Assembly: GCF_043194295.1 (NCBI RefSeq)
Contig: NZ_JBAFVK010000015.1
Source: Xanthobacter autotrophicus
GTDB taxonomy: Bacteria > Pseudomonadota > Alphaproteobacteria > Rhizobiales > Xanthobacteraceae
Direction: 5' to 3' (one strand)
Length of the DNA: 64,000 nt
Under the pieces are notes generated by a model that saw only the letters and a program-made list of their open reading frames with translations, did not search any database and was not told the origin of the DNA. The position numbers and the translations under genes were made by a program. The stretch's first letter is position 1. The number at the start of each line of letters is the position of its first letter. Below are positions 63,592 through 64,000 of the stretch, one piece after another.

Positions 63592-64000
63592 GCGGCGGGT
63601 CCCTCGCGGGCCGCTGCGCCCTCATCACCGGCGGCGCCTCCGGGCTGGGCCTTGCCGTGGCGCAGGCCTTCCGGGCGGAGGGCGCCACGCTGGTGCTGCT
63701 CGACCTCGACCCCGCCGCCGAAGCGCGGGCGCAGGAGCTGGGCGAGACCATCGCGGTCAAGGGCTCGGTGACGCGGAAGGCGGATATCGTCCGCGCCTTC
63801 GACGCCGCCGAGGCCCGCTTCGGTCCGGTGGACATCTGCGTTGCCAATGCCGGCGTCTCCCAGAACGCGCCCACCCTCTCGGTGACCGAGGAGGAGTGGG
63901 AGCGCGTCATCGACATCAACCTCACAGGCACCTTCCTCACGGCGCAGGAGGCGGGGCGGCGCATGATCGCCCAGGGCGGCGGTTCCCTGCTGCTCATGGC
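63588..64000 (+). CDS. short-chain dehydrogenase/reductase, partial (runs off the edge)
   Basis: The first ~137 codons of a classical SDR. GTG at 63588 overlaps the AroE-like stop (GTGA). The product starts MSGGSLAGRCALITGGASGL, with GLAVAQAFRAEGATLVLLDL (Asp/acidic end of strand two, predicting NAD). NAGVSQNAPTLSVTEEEWER and VIDINLTGTFLTAQEAGRRM follow, and GGGSLLLM is the start of the strand before the catalytic Ser. The Tyr-Lys pair lies beyond the window. It is the last visible gene of the transporter operon. Confidence 0.9.
   Translation, partial: MSGGSLAGRCALITGGASGLGLAVAQAFRAEGATLVLLDLDPAAEARAQELGETIAVKGSVTRKADIVRAFDAAEARFGPVDICVANAGVSQNAPTLSVTEEEWERVIDINLTGTFLTAQEAGRRMIAQGGGSLLLM

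Overview
The window is high-GC chromosomal DNA from an alphaproteobacterium, most likely order Hyphomicrobiales (Rhizobiales). The family Xanthobacteraceae or a close relative is an inference from gene content. Support comes from the fumC / DUF4169 / ribbon-helix-helix group, the hflK-hflC-DUF2065-degP order, the ccmI-E-F-H (cycHJKL) order, the xerD / small membrane protein / aroK / aroB neighbourhood, an RpoE-ChrR pair, a PleC/PdhS-type kinase and a homologue of formaldehyde-activating enzyme. No rRNA, tRNA, CRISPR array, prophage or insertion sequence was found. Most of the window is dense core genome.

Layout. 1-3029: the str operon on the minus strand (rpsL, rpsG, fusA, probably tuf just past the edge). 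3480-8322: a small LprI-like secreted protein, malate dehydrogenase, a TPM-TPM-LemA envelope group and a stand-alone ParB-like protein. 8459-14946: fumC, two small genes, then hflK, hflC, DUF2065 and the periplasmic protease degP. 15043-16891: serB and miaA, divergent and sharing one CATG. 16907-21035: the cytochrome c maturation operon ccmI-ccmE-ccmF-ccmH. 21269-29903: cell-wall synthesis (a class A PBP), yidD, an HD hydrolase, an IscU-like scaffold, folE, hisI, a patatin and a flavin reductase. 29937-33457: an AlgX-like / MBOAT O-acetylation pair and NAD kinase. 33726-39509: cutA, a Tat-exported metallo-hydrolase, an orphan AapJ-type binding protein, an L,D-transpeptidase and thrS. 39574-46775: cytochrome c, an exported unknown, a nitroreductase, xerD, an aroK-aroB fusion, nth and DUF2244. 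46885-53525: RpoE-ChrR, a Fae-like protein, a PleC-like kinase and a serine hydrolase. 53526-54241: a repeat-rich non-coding stretch. 54242-64000: a catabolic-looking divergon.

The last region is the most accessory-looking. A GntR regulator lies at the end of a leftward operon with a quinone-oxidoreductase-type enzyme and two short-chain dehydrogenases. A rightward operon carries a complete HAAT-type ABC transporter (LivK, LivH, a fused LivM-LivG, LivF), then an AroE-like dehydrogenase and another SDR that runs off the edge. The AroE-like enzyme keeps its catalytic Lys and Asp but has lost both shikimate-carboxylate serines. This suggests uptake and oxidation of a related, unidentified ring or polyol acid.

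No wholly new multi-gene system is obvious. The items best worth following are the aroK-aroB fusion with an internal start, the histone-H1-like tail on endonuclease III, the Fae homologue lacking the catalytic histidine, the altered AroE paralogue, and several precise non-coding structures: a perfect 26-bp palindrome before hflK, mutually exclusive hairpins after aapJ, a hairpin plus direct repeats between livK and livH, and short tandem repeats at gene ends.
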